Below, one piece after another: positions 11,470-25,269 of a DNA stretch of 64,000 bases. The stretch's first letter is position 1; each line of letters starts with the position of its first letter. A program made the translations under genes and the position numbers. Under the pieces are notes generated by a model. The model did not search any database. It saw nothing but the letters and a program-made list of their open reading frames with translations, and had not been told where the DNA came from. Origin of the DNA: Meandrina meandrites (lineage: Eukaryota; Cnidaria; Anthozoa; Scleractinia; Meandrinidae); NCBI GenBank assembly GCA_963693305.1, contig OY855908.1, positions 8,283,001-8,347,000 on the forward strand, written 5' to 3'.

Positions 11470-13980
11470 TTCATGGTCTTTGTCATCATTCTAATTTGAA
11501 AAGATGTCGCGTGTGCCATTTACTCAAACTGTATGTTAGAGCCAAAGTCAACCTGTGGGTGTGCAAAGGAGTCTTTTCTTCATGTTCAGAAATAAAGGTG
11601 TGAAGACAATTGATTTACAGCTCATGCAGTGATGTCCAATCTTTCAACTGATGGGTCTGGAGCAGTTTACGTTGAAACAACATTTATTACGTAAACGTTG
11701 AAAATACAATTTCCAACGATGCTGTTTTTGCCGAGAGCAAATTTTTAAAAGTCCACCCAACCCTACCTAAACCCTGACAAATAAGTCTAGCCCACCCCAC
11801 CCATGCCTAACGTTGGCATAAGTCCGGCTACTCGGAATTGCGTGATAATTCTTGATGATCAAGTCGGTTATCAGTTTGTTTAGTCTTCACAGGAGATACA
11901 TGAGTAAACATTAATCACAATCAACTGCTCAATTTAGTTGTTCATATGATACGATTGAAACAGGTGCACGATGCACGAAAACACAGTACATAGCTAACGC
12001 TTCAACACTAAATGCTGTCAATTGCCTTGGGCATACGTTGTGAAATGCTTTGCTTTGTTGGAAGAATCTTAATTAATGTGTGTCTTTGCGGTTATTCGCG
12101 TTATGCAGATTTTACCAAAATCGTGTCTTTAGTCAAGGGCTTCTTAATTAACATCTTCTTTTATAAAGTTGAATGAGGCTGACATGATTTCTTCAAAGAC
12201 TTCAAAGGGAATAAATGCAAATTTCTTGGATAATAAGGTATAGACTGAAAAGAGCTTCAAAGACATATCTAGAACCACAGATCCTTGATGCCTAAATGGC
12301 GCATGGATAAGGTCCAATGACGTCACTCAGACTTACTGACTAGCAAAATCACTCAGACTTTCTGACTGCAACGTAAGCACACTGTAGCGTGCTTGACTTC
12401 ACATGCACCCTGGTAATTCCATGACGGGTATATCAAGAATTGTCACTAGTACCTAGTTTGTGGGAACCACACAGAGGATCTACTGGCCTAAGACCATACG
12501 TGGTTTGACCAGAAAAGGTGCGTCACACTTCCTAAATACGTAATCATTTTTCTTGCTACTACTAACTGAAAAATATTTTAATTGCCCATAGCCACGAAAC
12601 CGTTACGTGCCTTCACAATTTAGCTGACTTCTATTTGCATTTAGAGTTCAACGAAGAAAGGCCTTAGAAAAAGGAATGGGTTACACAACTAACTAGGAAT
12701 TTTTTTAAGAATTACAACTGTATTGAGTATTATAAAATGTTGATCTAGGTCCGCTGATTAAACCAATCTCGCGGCCAAATAATTCAAACATAGCAAAAGC
12801 TATCGACCGTGTAAACAACTAATAAAACAAAATGATATTTAAAGCCATGCCATTGGAATAATTTCCAGGATAATAACGATAAAAAAATCTTGGACGGAAG
12901 AATCCCCTGTGCTCTTGACAAAGGTAACCAAGAATGATAATGCTTTTTTTCTGATTAGCTTCTTACAAGGATGTTTTCCAAAGGACAAAATGTAAATGGC
13001 AAAGTTAAGAGGACTATGAGATCTGTGGGTCAAAGGGCGACGAAAAAGAGGCAGAAAATTCATACATGTATAGCAGCTGATTTTTGAGTTCTGCTTGTTT
13101 AATGCCATTCAGAACTCTTTGTAATACCTTGTTATATGCCGAGAACATTGGACACGATGTGGAGACCTGAGAGTAATTGAGATTACTGCTCGGGCTCGGG
13201 ACGAAATAACATCAGTGGAAGATCAGTATCCGAGGGTTTTCTTTGCATATGAGCAGGTATACAAAGTGCTTATGCATCTCCCTCAACTTCAAAACTCAGT
13301 ATTTTTCAAAATGGAATTTCTCTCCTATCTTAAGCTAATATAAGTAATAGTATTAATTTTGTACGTGAGCCTTTTAAGGCTATAAAGTGATAAATCACAT
13401 TCATAAAGCATAAAACAAAGCATGCACCACGTATTTGAACAAAGGCCATGAAAGCAACCACTAATTAATAAGGCTTTAATAGTAGATTAATTTGAATGAC
13501 GTATAATTTTGTGGTCTTTTTTCGAGTTAGTTTATTAAAGGAATGCAGTCGGACTGGCGCGTTTCTAGTGATATCAATATACTACCTTGAGGGCGACTGT
13601 TCAATTTAACGCATGCATTTTTTAGTGTCATGAACGATCGCTAAATTTCAGTCTCTTAGAAGCTTCCGTTGAGGTCACGAAGGTTTAAGGAAAATCGCAA
13701 AAAGATTGTTTCGTTGAACAGTTCCTAAATCCTGGGGGAAAAAAAATCGCTTATTTTGCAGTCACCAAAAGTAGTAACTTTAAGATATATTGCTAACGTA
13801 GTAAATAATAAAGATGGTAAATTTTAAGCTCGGTAATAAATAAAGAAGATGATAGATGGTAAATTTATAATATAATAAAGATGGTAATTTATTATTTACT
13901 ACACACTTGATGATTTCGACATTGCTGATCCTAGCAGTATGCAGGACGCGTGTCACACACATATCAACCTAGTAAATGGC
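11470..13980. other. Intergenic stretch, simple repeats only
   Basis: No gene is recognisable. A short direct repeat CACTCAGACTT.CTGACT occurs twice at 12326-12366. AT-rich repeats built on TAATAAAGATGGTAAATTT lie at 13795-13905. Confidence 0.45.
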
Positions 13981-13994
13981 CCAGCTCACAACGA

Positions 13995-14120
13995 GTCTCT
14001 CGTAGCTCAGTTGGTTAGAGCGCCCAACCAGTATCTGGGAGGCCATGGGTTCGATTCCCGGAATTTTTCTTTGTCCCATGCTCGTGTCATTGTTGAAAAA
14101 GATCATCTTCATTATTGCTA
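13995..14120 (+). mobile_element. tRNA-Thr-like SINE
   Basis: An A box (TAGCTCAGTTGG, 14003-14014) and a perfect B box (GGTTCGATTCC, 14048-14058) lie at tRNA spacing. The anticodon-like hairpin at about 14024-14040 would present AGT (Thr). Sequence after the tRNA part continues into an unrelated AT-rich body instead of ending at a T run, which fits a SINE rather than a cellular tRNA gene. Confidence 0.65.
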
Positions 14121-14124
14121 ACGT

Positions 14125-16530
14125 ATACTTAAAAAAAACAGAATTTCACAAACAAAGGGATCATCAAAAATTATAAATTCTCTTTTCAATCATAATTTTT
14201 TGGGTCATCATTATGTTCACACTAGTCCTTGTAATTTACTTCGTTATTTTTTTCAGGTAAGATTGAAAGGTCCCGTGTAGTTACGTTGTTAAGACGTCTA
14301 CATCTAGAGAATTGTTAGTTTTCAGTTTATTTATTTGTTGATTTGTTTTCCTGTGTTATTAATTCGTTTGATCCTCCATTCACCCAGTGGTGACTTATCG
14401 ATCTATTCTTTCGTTTGGCATTACTAATTCATCTCTTATTCCTCATGCAGTAATTTGGTTCTAAGTCTGTATAAGTGAACCTAGTATATGACTATCCAAA
14501 TAAAGGTATTGAGCTTATTATGCTGGCTGTGAATGTGGCTCTGACCTTCAAGTCTGTGGATTATACTAGTGTGTGAACAGTTGTTTGATGTGTACATTAA
14601 TGTAGTACTGTCTGGTTTTAATATTTTGCAAAAGGAAATTAAGATTTTTGTTCTTATTTTGAGTTTGACACTGCTGGGAATGAAAGATTTAGGCAAGAAG
14701 GGTAATCAGGAAAGCCTATTATGCGAATGTATGCAGAATATAGCTTCTGAATATTCCAGGACAATTCACAAATTACTTAATGCTTCTATTTTGGAAAACC
14801 AAAACCGAAAAAATAAAAACGAACAAAGGAAACAAAGGTGTTGTATTGGTTGTTTATTTTTTCGGATTATGGCTAAATTAAACCAAATATCAATAATGCC
14901 AACTTACAAACAAAGTATTTTCCAATTTGAAAACCAGAATGAACGATTTGGATGACAACGTTATCCGTTAATGTCTTGACGAAACACTTCCTCGGCACAG
15001 ACTAGTGTCGTGGTTAGAATGTTAAACATAAAAGCCCGAGGCTATGAATCTACAATTAAAAGAAAAGCACTTTGTTTTACAGTCAATTTGAACAATACGA
15101 TCTCACACCGATAATTATTTCTGATTTCCTTTTCCCAATAATGAGTTCTTTGTTTGGGTTCAAATAAACTTTACGAAGTTGAATAAATTACTTGGTATTC
15201 TGTTGGCTCCGTATAATTGTTACCACAGCCATTTAAATAGTTTACTATTGGAGACCAAGAATCTCGTTAGTGGTTAACTGGATACGTAAAAGAGAAACTT
15301 TCAATTAAGGTGAGATTGAATACATTTCTATACATTGTTTTAATAATCTAAACTAGTGCTAAGACATCAAGAGAAACGGTATGAAGGAAATCAAAGTCTT
15401 TCTTATGCGTCCTTGTTCTTATCCGTGCAAATTGTCCTTTGTTCGGCGCTTAAAAGATCTTCAGAAAATTTACTTCGATTGTATTGCAGCATTGAAGCTA
15501 TTAAAAGAGGGAGGGATAGCTTCGACCGATGTGGTTATACAAGAGGCAAACGATTGACAATTACGTGCTTGAACTTCAGTAACCGACAAAAACGGTCATG
15601 AAATAAACGGTTAGACAAGGCATTGCGGCTTATTAAATGATAGTCTCTGTATGTTACTGGAAGGAAAGACTGTTATGTTCAAGATCCAGTTTTTGTAAGA
15701 GATCTCGATGAAATGAGGTGTAATAATTGCCGAATAGCGATCGTCGATCTGAGAAACCAACAATCCACGATCAATCACCGCCGGCTGTGCAACAAGCTGG
15801 TCCGTCATATAACGATCCCTTTCAAGTCGATTTGTCGTTGTTCCTTACAATTCGCTAATCCTAACGTTTTATCTTCTTTCTTCAAAGTTTAACTTATCAT
15901 TAGAAGTTCTTCGAAGTCACCACAACCGTAATACGTTATGGTTCATTACCTTGCTTCGTCACTATTAGGTTGTGTTCGTAAACCTTTTTGTATCTCAGAA
16001 ACAAAGGCAATTAATGCTATCTTGTAAATGGTCTGCTCTTGGATTACAGGGGCTTAAAGGTTTTGCTAAATCCGCAACATAATTCAGTAAAGAGACATCG
16101 GCATCGTTCAAGTATCCCCGCTTTATGATGGTCGTTCTTGACGCAAGAAAGGAAAAAGCATGTTGTCTGGCTCGATTTAGCTGGCTTGCGTTTTTTTCAT
16201 CAACGAGCCATCCAGCTCTATTCAGACACTGGAACCGTCAAAACAATGTCTCCTTTCTTTCTCTAAGACATGTCAGTACAAGAAAGAAAGAAAAAATGAT
16301 CAAAAGGTATTAGTTAGTAAATGACATGGCTCGACATGGGTCTCCCCAGTATAGCTCATGCACTGGTAAGAGCATCCGACGACTGTTCATGTTGCAAATC
16401 ATGAAATCGATTCTCTTCATGGACTTAGGACCGAATGCTCGTAACAATTTAAATTTGGCATCCTATTTTTAGCTGCGGTTTACCGGATGAAGAAAATAAA
16501 GTTGTCGTTAAAAGTTGCATGCACGCTGTT
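14125..16530. other. Intergenic stretch with decayed tRNA-like fragments
   Basis: No gene is recognisable. Weak tRNA-like words, GTGTCGTGGTTAGA near 15006 and AGCTCATGCACTGGTAAGAG near 16354, suggest old SINE heads too decayed to call firmly. Confidence 0.35.
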
Positions 16531-16738
16531 TAAACGCCATTTTGTCTCGAGAGTCAAAATGGCGCCAGGAGGGGAGGCACTTACGGCCAAAAACTTTCAG
16601 TTGGAGGTTGATGACGACAAAGCTGTTGATGAAAACGCATCAATTTCTCATGCGCATCTCACAAATCCACAAAACCTATCGTTTAATTATCGGGAGCAAA
16701 ACGGTCACCAAGTCTATCTCACACTCCTCAGTAAAGGA

Positions 16739-16940
16739 GGCAGCGTGGCCTAGTGGTTAGGGCGCTGGACTTGTAATCCGGAGGTCCCGGGTTCAAATCC
16801 TCCTCCCTGCAACTAGATGGATTTGTCTTCGGTGGTCTCGAATTCAACTCCTCCACGCTTTAAATGGCAGGTCCACACCAGCCTTATGGTTGCCCTACTA
16901 GACCTGCCTTAACAAAAAGTTATGTATGTATGTATGTAAA
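16739..16940 (+). mobile_element. tRNA-headed SINE with TATG tail
   Basis: A box TGGCCTAGTGG (16746-16756) and B box GGTTCAAATCC (16790-16800) are intact. The anticodon arm CTGGA/TCCGG encloses a loop with TGT (Thr). A body of about 115 bp follows, ending in a (TATG)n simple repeat at 16921-16938, the usual 3' end form of a SINE moved by a LINE. The acceptor stem pairs poorly, so it is not a working tRNA gene. Confidence 0.8.
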
Positions 16941-16944
16941 CATT

Positions 16945-18500
16945 TGGCTTGCTTTCTACACAAGATGTACGGGGCAAGCTGTATGCAACAGACGTGCGTG
17001 CAAAACATTCTCTGGAGGCATTCTCTTGACAATAAAGGGTCCCTGGTATTATCATGGTTTTGATAGGGACTGGTAGAAACCATTCGCTGAACTATACTGG
17101 ATCAAATGTGTTTTCAATCATCACCGTTCTTTCCTTTTCCTACGTTTCCCTTCTTTCCTTTTGGATTTTGTTTAAAGAACATCTAAAGAGAAGTCTTAAA
17201 TCTAAAATACAATACCGACTATTTTAGCCATCCATCTGTATATGCAGATCAAAAATAGGTGTTTTAAGTCGATGTTAAAAGGGGTTTTGCTGAATACAGA
17301 GACTGAAATGGTAATTTAAGGTGGCTTGATAAAGTTTCAAAATGAAGAAATGATCAATATGGTGGACTTATTAATCTTGTGCGAGCACGTTGCGCTTGTG
17401 ACGCATTAAAATGTCTAAGAACTCTGATAATACACTTCTAACAACCTAATTCATCTTTTCCTGCAAGAGTATTTACCTTTTTGTAGTCCGTTTTTACCAC
17501 AATTAAAGCGAATTGAAAGTGTGGTGAGCTTGACAATACCACATCGACCGCGCCGCCGCCGTGAACGACTACTTTTAAAAATTAATTTTTCTTTTACCTA
17601 GGCATCTTGGAATTAGCTAGATCAATTCAAAACTGTCTGTTGAGGCCTGGTTAACTGCGGTAACTATAACACTTTTCCCAATACTTATATTTTATGTTTA
17701 TTATAAATTTTGAAATTTTCATATCATCATGATTACAAAGTGCGTACGACAATAATTAAGTCTATGAAAACTAAAACATGAAAACTCACTGAGCTTCACC
17801 GCATGTCAGAACAAACTCAAATAAATACTTTGTTGGACATTTCTTTCAAAAGGACTGAGAAATGCACCAAGATGTATGCCACATGTGAAGATTCGTTGTA
17901 CTGGCCATCAATCCTTTCTTTAGTGACGTTTACCTTGCGGTCGTTGTCATCAAACTTCCTATAATGTGACATAGCTATCAAAGTTGATGAGAACATGTTT
18001 CCTGAACCAACCAGCAAAGTTCTCTTTCAACATGTAAAAGTACTATTGCACAGCCGTCCGTGTATCTCTACTGAGCTTCCATTTTCACATAACAAACCTA
18101 AAGGGCAATATAGTGATATACCAATGCTGAGAATTAACGATATCTACGAGGTTACGGTCATCAAAACCCACTCGAGCTGAGCTGAAATCACGTGTCATGA
18201 AGCTGTTATAAGTACCTGAAACCCTAGTCGCAGGCCGGGAAGAACAGTCGTTTTCTCAAGTGCATCATTAATGTAAACAACAACGCACGCAAAAAAGCGT
18301 TAGGAAAAGCTATATCAGTAGATTAACCTCAGACTTTCTATTTCTGAACTAACCGACCACCGTACTTCATATGGGCTTTGGGTCGCTTCTGCTACATGCG
18401 GCATTCCACGTTCTTCCTGAATGACGCAGTAAAATAACTTGTCCGAATATGGCTGCAGTTTAGAGGGCATAATCGCTTTTACATAAGTATTGGAACCACC
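16945..18500. other. Intergenic stretch, no gene seen
   Basis: The sequence is AT-rich with only chance-length open frames. I see no repeat, RNA or splice structure I can support. Confidence 0.45.
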
Positions 18501-18679
18501 AATTTATTGCCAAATTGGTCTTAAGTGTTGACAGTTACGCTGACTCGAAAAGGTACCATATTCTATTGGTTACAATTTTTTCGTGGGGGGAGCCTTTTTA
18601 GCGCTGTTGTATGTAATGGAGATGCAAGATGCAGCTGCTCTAAGATAAAGAGGCGAGAAGCACTGAACAACTTTCCTGT

Positions 18680-19070
18680 ATTTTTCTGCATGAACATCAC
18701 GTTTTGATCTCCTTCTTGCCCATATCGCTTTCGAGTGTTTACCAAGTATAGGGTAACTTGAAAACGTCCTTTCTGACTACTATGTGACAAAGAAACTTAG
18801 GACAAAATTTTGAAGCTTGGGAACCGCTTATCAGTGATGTTCTGTGCTAGCCAGGTTAAGAGGAAGAGGCGGTACACACTCACAATGTTGCCTGTATGGT
18901 CAATGAATTGAAGTTCCACCTCCTACTATCCCATATCGATTTTTAAGTGTTTAAGTGTTGCGTCAAATTGGAAACGTACCATTTCGACTATGTTACAAAG
19001 AAAGTACAGCTTCAAACAGGAGAACCGTTTTTTAAGTAATGCTGTGTTTCGCAGTCGGTGAAGTTAATTC
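18680..19070 (+). repeat. Diverged tandem pair of noncoding units
   Basis: The unit near 18717-18860 (CCCATATCGCTTTCGAGTGTTTA, then CTATGTGACAAAGAAA and GGGAACCG) recurs near 18928-19055 (CCCATATCGATTTTTAAGTGTTTA, then CTATGTTACAAAGAAA and GAGAACCG). The order of shared words is kept across about 130 bp; identity is moderate. Confidence 0.55.
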
Positions 19071-19894
19071 TGGTGGCTGGTGCAGGTTAATGGCAATAGT
19101 CACTGACTTGTTTCGTGTATGGATATACAATGCAGTTTTTACGCTGTATACTTGAATGCAAATTACATTGTAGTGCTTAATATTTTCTGTGTACACAGCT
19201 CGAGACGACTGTCTGTTCTCTAATGTGAATGTACATAAAATGAAACCAGCTTTCAGAGTATGGTAGTTTAGAATATTATTATATACCCAGTTGAAGAAAC
19301 ATTGATCCTGTGAAACGTATAAACTACGAAAGCATTGGTTAGCTTAGTAATATTCCTCTTATTGATAATCACGATATTTACTTTCTTTGGGAGCCTTAAA
19401 AGCATGTTTTATGCAACCTGTCTTATTGTTATGTTCATTTTGTCACAGACGACAATTAATTTTTCTGATTTCCCAGTAAAAACTAGGGTCGCATCGATCA
19501 TGATATATGTTGTCCAGGTTCAACGTTTCTTCAATCAGGTATACACGAGCTGTTTTCAGTTTACGTATATTTGCACTGATGAAGGGATAGTATAGCTATG
19601 AAACTGCTGTCATTATAATCTGTTTAGCACTACAACATACTTTAATTCATCGTGTACTATATTTAACAGCGATACTGTTTCTACACAAAGATTTTTTTCC
19701 TTAAGGCTTCATTCATCCTATCGGGAGTAGATATGCTCATGCACACACTATTACCATTATGAAGAGATGAAATCCCTACCAAGTAATATACATAAGGTAA
19801 TCTTGTTCCTGATATTTTCATTTCATGTTATAATTTTCATCAGCTGCTTTTGAAAGTAACATTGTAGCTACTTTCGATTGTCATTAAGGGAATT

Positions 19895-21935
19895 TCACTA
19901 GGTCTGGCATCTTATTCAAGCCATTCAAAACTTAGAAAAGGCCTGTCAAATCGGATATAATTACTGTCAGCTGCATTCATTTATATCATGCCATTAGGAA
20001 AGAAATTAATCAAATGTCGTCAACTGATGCACAGCATAGCTTTGTAGGGCTGCTCATAGTGTACAAGCTTCTCCTATCACCAGTAACAGCTAGGTAAGAC
20101 GATTTAGAGAAATACGTTATAGGTACTTAGTACGCGCTGTTGACACTAACCACACAAGAACAGAGAAGAAAAATCATTTTAGTTATGCGATTTACTACGG
20201 TTGGATTAATGCTCATTAACACCAGCAACCAAGCGACCAATTTTTGTCAAAGTTTTTGCTTAGTTCGTCCGTTAACTAAGTAGAATGAATAATAGTTTAT
20301 CTTGCGTCCTGGTTTTCGGTGTTGCAACTATTTCTTATTCAAAAATTCATTTACAAAAATGGGTAGCAATTTCAAGCGTCACTAAATACAATCAGTAGGG
20401 CAGGAAAGGGCGTTTGAAAGGGCCAGTATAGGCGTCGAAACAGAAGTGCACATTTGTCAGCTACGACAGGCCTTTTCCGAAGGGCATGTACGCGATCTAA
20501 CTTTAGTGTAAATGAAAATTTTGCATTGTGCTAAAATCGACTGATGCAGTTATGATTTGGCCAATGTGGTTTGCTTCAGCTTATAATCTAAAGTTTACAC
20601 CACTTTGTTCCATGTGACCTAGCTTTTAAACGAAAAGTGGAACACACTTTTAAATTTGCATAGCCGAATAGCAAAGATAGAAGGCAACGAGTCATTAAGT
20701 AATAAAGCGTTGGGTTGGACTAGTGCGACGTAACGCATGTATATTCTATTCTTCGAGCAAAATTACAAGGAAGAAAGTCACGAAGAGGCACACCCACGTT
20801 TGAAATTGGCAGTTTTGTTCACGTTATTGCAAGTACAGATCTACTGCAATCTCTGTTACAACTATATTTCAGTGGTTGTTATAACAACATACTTTCTTCG
20901 AAGGAAGGTACAATGCCTTAAGTTTATATGCAAATCAGTCGTTTTGTTTCCAGCCTGTTGCATTTTAAGATTCTTCTAGAATGTTAATGGGTCTGACATA
21001 TCTCTTAAGCCATTTAGCGCTCAAGGAAAAAGTGTCTCAACTCGTCTAATTACTGTCTCCTGGCTTAAAGACAAGCACCGTTAATGACGCCCCCAGGAAC
21101 GAGGGTTGCATTTTAGCATAAGAGGCTCCAAACAGATAATCCCAACGATTCTTCATCCAGTGAAACTCGCCTCTGTATTGTAGGAATCAGTTGTGTACAG
21201 GATTCCTGTGCTGAACCTGGAAGTCATTGCATTACATCATAGGTAAGGCATTTTGGGTGAATGCAAATATTCTTGTTGTTTCGAACAGTACCTAAACTCT
21301 TCAACTTTGCAAGAACTGAGCAGAAAATCATGTTTCTATACGACATCACGGCTATTGGATACTTTTCGGGGCGGACGTGGCATGTACCAACGACAAAAAA
21401 ATTTGATTCATTAAGTGAAAGTTACGATCGTTCAGATCGTGGAAACCGATCATTCTTTTGTTGACCTCCTGAACACTGAAACTGTTTATATTTTCATTCT
21501 ACTATTTTGTATTGTAGCTATTGCTCTAACTATAACTCCATATACAAAATGAGCAGATGAGCAGTTATTTCCCAGCGTCTAAAAGAAATCAGCAGTGCAA
21601 TAAACTGCATCATAACGGGCCAGTATAACAGTCGAACCACGGTCGAAGCACACGTGCACAACTTTATGCTTTCCAAGCTACCACGAGCCTTTCTTAAGGT
21701 ACATACATTCGATACAACGATGATAGTTTTCACGTAATCGAAATTTAACTTGGAAATGAAGTTCAGAAATAATTCGACTCAGGGATTTGGAATTAGCTTG
21801 TAATCTAAAGACTCCACTGCTTGGTTTCATGCGACTCGATTTTATGCATGAACAACGAAACGGAACATAATTTAAAATTTGCATGATATATCGAAGTCAG
21901 AAGGGGTCGAGCCATTAATTAAAAGTGCGGTATTT
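19895..21935 (+). repeat. Diverged direct duplication with about 1.1-1.2 kb offset
   Basis: Matching words keep order between two segments. GGTCTGGCAT...AAGCCATT...TAATTACTGTC at 19900 matches GGTCTGACAT...AAGCCATT...TAATTACTGTC at 20990. GGGCCAGTATA at 20419 matches 21616. The run ending TTTAAATTTGCAT...GAGTCATTAA at 20650-20696 matches TTTAAAATTTGCAT...GAGCCATTAA at 21869-21917. No open frame is conserved between copies. Confidence 0.55.
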
Positions 21936-22399
21936 CGAGTTGTGATTCCTCCTTGGAGGACAGCAACAAGTTAGAGAGGTTTTCAGAAGTCACGCAAAGC
22001 CACATCCAATGAAGTTTATACTACTCCTTCCTTATCATGCGGCATTACTATTTTCTCTTTTCCAGCCACCAGCCAGTTTTGACAGATCATGCTAAAATGA
22101 AGTAAATTTAGTAAATTTTCACACAAGGACGCAATCTAACTAGTTTGTCAAAAAAGCATATTTACACCATACCAAAAGCATTTGGAAGATCTCGAGAAGT
22201 ATTGGTCGAGCTGTCTCTGCCACAACTGATATTGACGCTTCAAATGTTGCAGCGTTCAGAAAAAAACAACAGCCACAATAGTTTATTGCGATTACGTTTC
22301 TCTTTTTTTGGAAGACGAATGAAAGTTTCGCAGGTAAGAAAGCTACCATGTTAAATTGGTTAACTTGATTTGACAGTTGAGACATATACATTTTTCCTA

Positions 22400-24600
22400 A
22401 GTGTTTAGTCCCAACCACAGAAAGCTATTAGATTATGCCACTTAGAGAACGCTCCGTGCTTTTAAAATCATTGACATAAAGAAGAGGAATTAGTTGTACT
22501 TGAACTGTGCTGCTTTATCAGTCTAACTATCGATTTAAAACTTGGCTGTTAAAAGCCTGCTATAGGTACAAATATGGACTTTGCAGAATAACCCACTGTC
22601 ATTATTGGAATTGATAATTTGTTTTACGTTGTTAACATTGAAAAATTTTGCAATCTGAAGAGCTCTTCAGACGCCATCTCTGTATAAATGTCACAAAAGA
22701 AAACTGTTCAGTTTAAAAGGTACACCTTTAAAAACAAATCGATGGATGCGGTATGGGCAATCCAGCGTAATGTTGTGTAAACGCCACAACAGCTAACACT
22801 TTTAAACAATTGTTTAGGAAAATATGACGATCTACAAGAAACCAGGAAAATTACCAACGCATTGGAAATCAGAAATCCCTGCCAAATAGAAAAAAGCTAC
22901 ATTACCGGCGCACTTCATAGATCTAAACGCTTTTCAACCGATCTTAATAACGATATCAACGACCTTTCAGATTTTCATCAAGCTCCATTACTAGACAAGG
23001 AATGAGAAGCTAATCAGTAGCAAAAGTTTTATTTCAAAACTGAACAGTTTCAGCGGGTCCAAATAAATTTTCATCATTCTTTGGCATACGAGGCAAATTA
23101 ACAGCTTTTTTTAATCTTAAAGAAAAAAAAAAGCGCTTGCAGACCTCATGTCATTTACAAAAGAGAATGTTCCGTTTGTGCTGCTATAATTACATCGCTG
23201 AGACCAAAAGAAATTTGGAAGTGCAAAATGTTGAACTCTCAAACTCTAGCAATGACTCTGAACCCGCCCGCCATTTACGCGAAATCCATTTCATTCTTTC
23301 AGCTAGCGAGTCCTTTGTATAGCATATAATCGTTTCACAAGCGTTTAATTCACAAGACCTACAATGTTTAACCAATGTTAAGAGTGAGTTTTAAAATGAC
23401 ATCTAAATTCTTATTGGATTCTTATTCTAATCAAAGTTGTTTTATCTGGGCTTTATAGTCTCATTCGTAAGATGAAGAGAAATTTAATAAATGTTATAAT
23501 ATATACCTGAATGCAGCAGATATGAATTTGAAGGTGGTGCTAGTGTATCTACAGGTGATAAGTTGGTCTCCTCGTTGTTATCACATAAGTAGTAAAATGT
23601 TATACTGCGTCTTAATTTATGGTTCACGGCTAATGCTGGTCTGAAGATTCACGATTTCTTGCCCAAAACGTTTACGTTTCCATCGTAATTCAATGTATGT
23701 AAACAAGCATTATTTTAACAGTGCTTTTACTGTTGTTCAGTAGACATTGCAACCCAGTGTATAATCTATCTGCTAGATGGGGCACCCTAACGTAAGAACC
23801 TGCTTGCTGCGAATAAAAATGCTCCTGGACTCAACGTTCGCGCTGTAATTTCACTTGGAATGCCGAATCAGTCCTCACGGTTGCATTTTGTGCTGTCATT
23901 TTTGTCTGCTTTCTTGTGGTATGCATGCCTAAACCAAGCAATAAAACATCAACTAGCTGTCTTTTTTGTGTAATAATGGAAGCATGGTTACTGAAAGTAC
24001 ATTAAAAGTATTGTAAAAACTGAAACTAGTAGTCTGCCGAGCTATATAACACATAGTTGATTTTCTTTAACAACCTTCAAGCTACATTGATGTTTCTTTC
24101 GATATTTGTACAAGAAGAAAGCCCGTAATATTATGGCACCAGAAGTTTTTTATTGCACAATTTTAGCAAAAGATTTGGAAGTTGGCTGCCGTTTGCTTTC
24201 GAAAAGGAAACGGAGAAATTTTGAGTTCTATGTGTTTTCGAGTTGGGCAGTTTCCATTAGTGGTGGTTGGCCTTCTTCATTTGGACAAAACGAGCCATTT
24301 ATGGTTCAGTATGCCGAAGTAGGATTAAAATTAATTATGAACGACGAACATGACAAGAGGCTTTTTCCCAGCTGCGTCTTTAGCTTAAAGATTACATTAT
24401 GAAAAGTCGGCAAATACAAGAAAGAGTTAATATAAACACAATCTGAATGAAGTCCGACTAGAAAACTATCAAGTTTCCAACTGACCAAGTAGTACGTGTA
24501 TTAAAATAAAAAAAAAATTAAGAAGGAAAAATCAAACGAAAAACACGTCACGGATAAAGTTCTGAATAGTTTGTTCAAATCATGTGAAAGCTATTGGACT
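22400..24600. other. Intergenic stretch, no gene seen
   Basis: A 98-codon plus-strand frame at 24106-24402 has no recognisable domain, and overlapping frames exist on the other strand. Nothing can be supported as a gene. Confidence 0.4.
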
Positions 24601-24611
24601 GTAATGTTGTA

Positions 24612-24720
24612 CAGGGTGGTTTTTATTTTGAAGTTTGTGGGTAAAACCGTAGTGTGTGTATGTAGTACAGTTTTCTTGCGCAGTACAGGGTGGTTCTGAC
24701 TTAAGAGTTTGTGGATGAAA
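24612..24720 (+). repeat. 72-bp tandem duplication
   Basis: TACAGGGTGGTT followed by AGTTTGTGGGTAAAACC (24612) recurs as TACAGGGTGGTT followed by AGTTTGTGGATGAAACC (24684). The second copy is shortened at its 3' end. Confidence 0.6.
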
Positions 24721-24931
24721 CCCTCTAGTTTTTGTCCCTTCAAATGTAAGGTATATTGAGCAGTTCTTTACACTGTAAAGGTCTTGCGGTGGCAGAATCG
24801 ACTGACTTCAAAAATTGACCGTAACAAAAAAGATCAATAGCAGATTTAAAAAAAAAGGATTCTTGTCCGTTCTCTTGAAAAAGGGCAAGGTAAAATGTCG
24901 TATTTCCACAATTGTTGAATTTACACATTTG

Positions 24932-25266
24932 GGTAGCGTTCCTTTTAACGAATCCATTTTCGGTTCTAGTTAATCCAGATTGTTTGAATCTTCGTGTTAG
25001 CTAGAACAAAAATCTGAAAAAAAAAAAAAAAACGATTGAGCTGACTGACGCATGTTCCCAGCTGATTGACATTGTGATATAATCCGGACCTAGTTCGCTC
25101 AAATGGAACGAAAATCTGAAACCACCTTCAGTTCAATCTGAGCGATCCACCTTTGGAGGTAGATTGTTCGGATTGCAATCTGAGATTGGTTTGTTCGTAA
25201 TTGGAACAGGAAATCTAATTTTCGATCGCAAAATCCGGGTTTAGATTGGTTAAAAGGAACGCTACC
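24932..25266. mobile_element. 335-bp TIR element (MITE)
   Basis: The terminal inverted repeats are GGTAGCGTTCCTTTTAAC at 24932 and its exact complement ending at 25266, extended by AATC against GATT. Inside are diverged copies of AACGAAAATCTGAA words and a poly(A) run at 25019-25032. It lacks coding capacity. No clear target duplication beyond TT was seen. Confidence 0.75.
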
Positions 25267-25269
25267 TTG

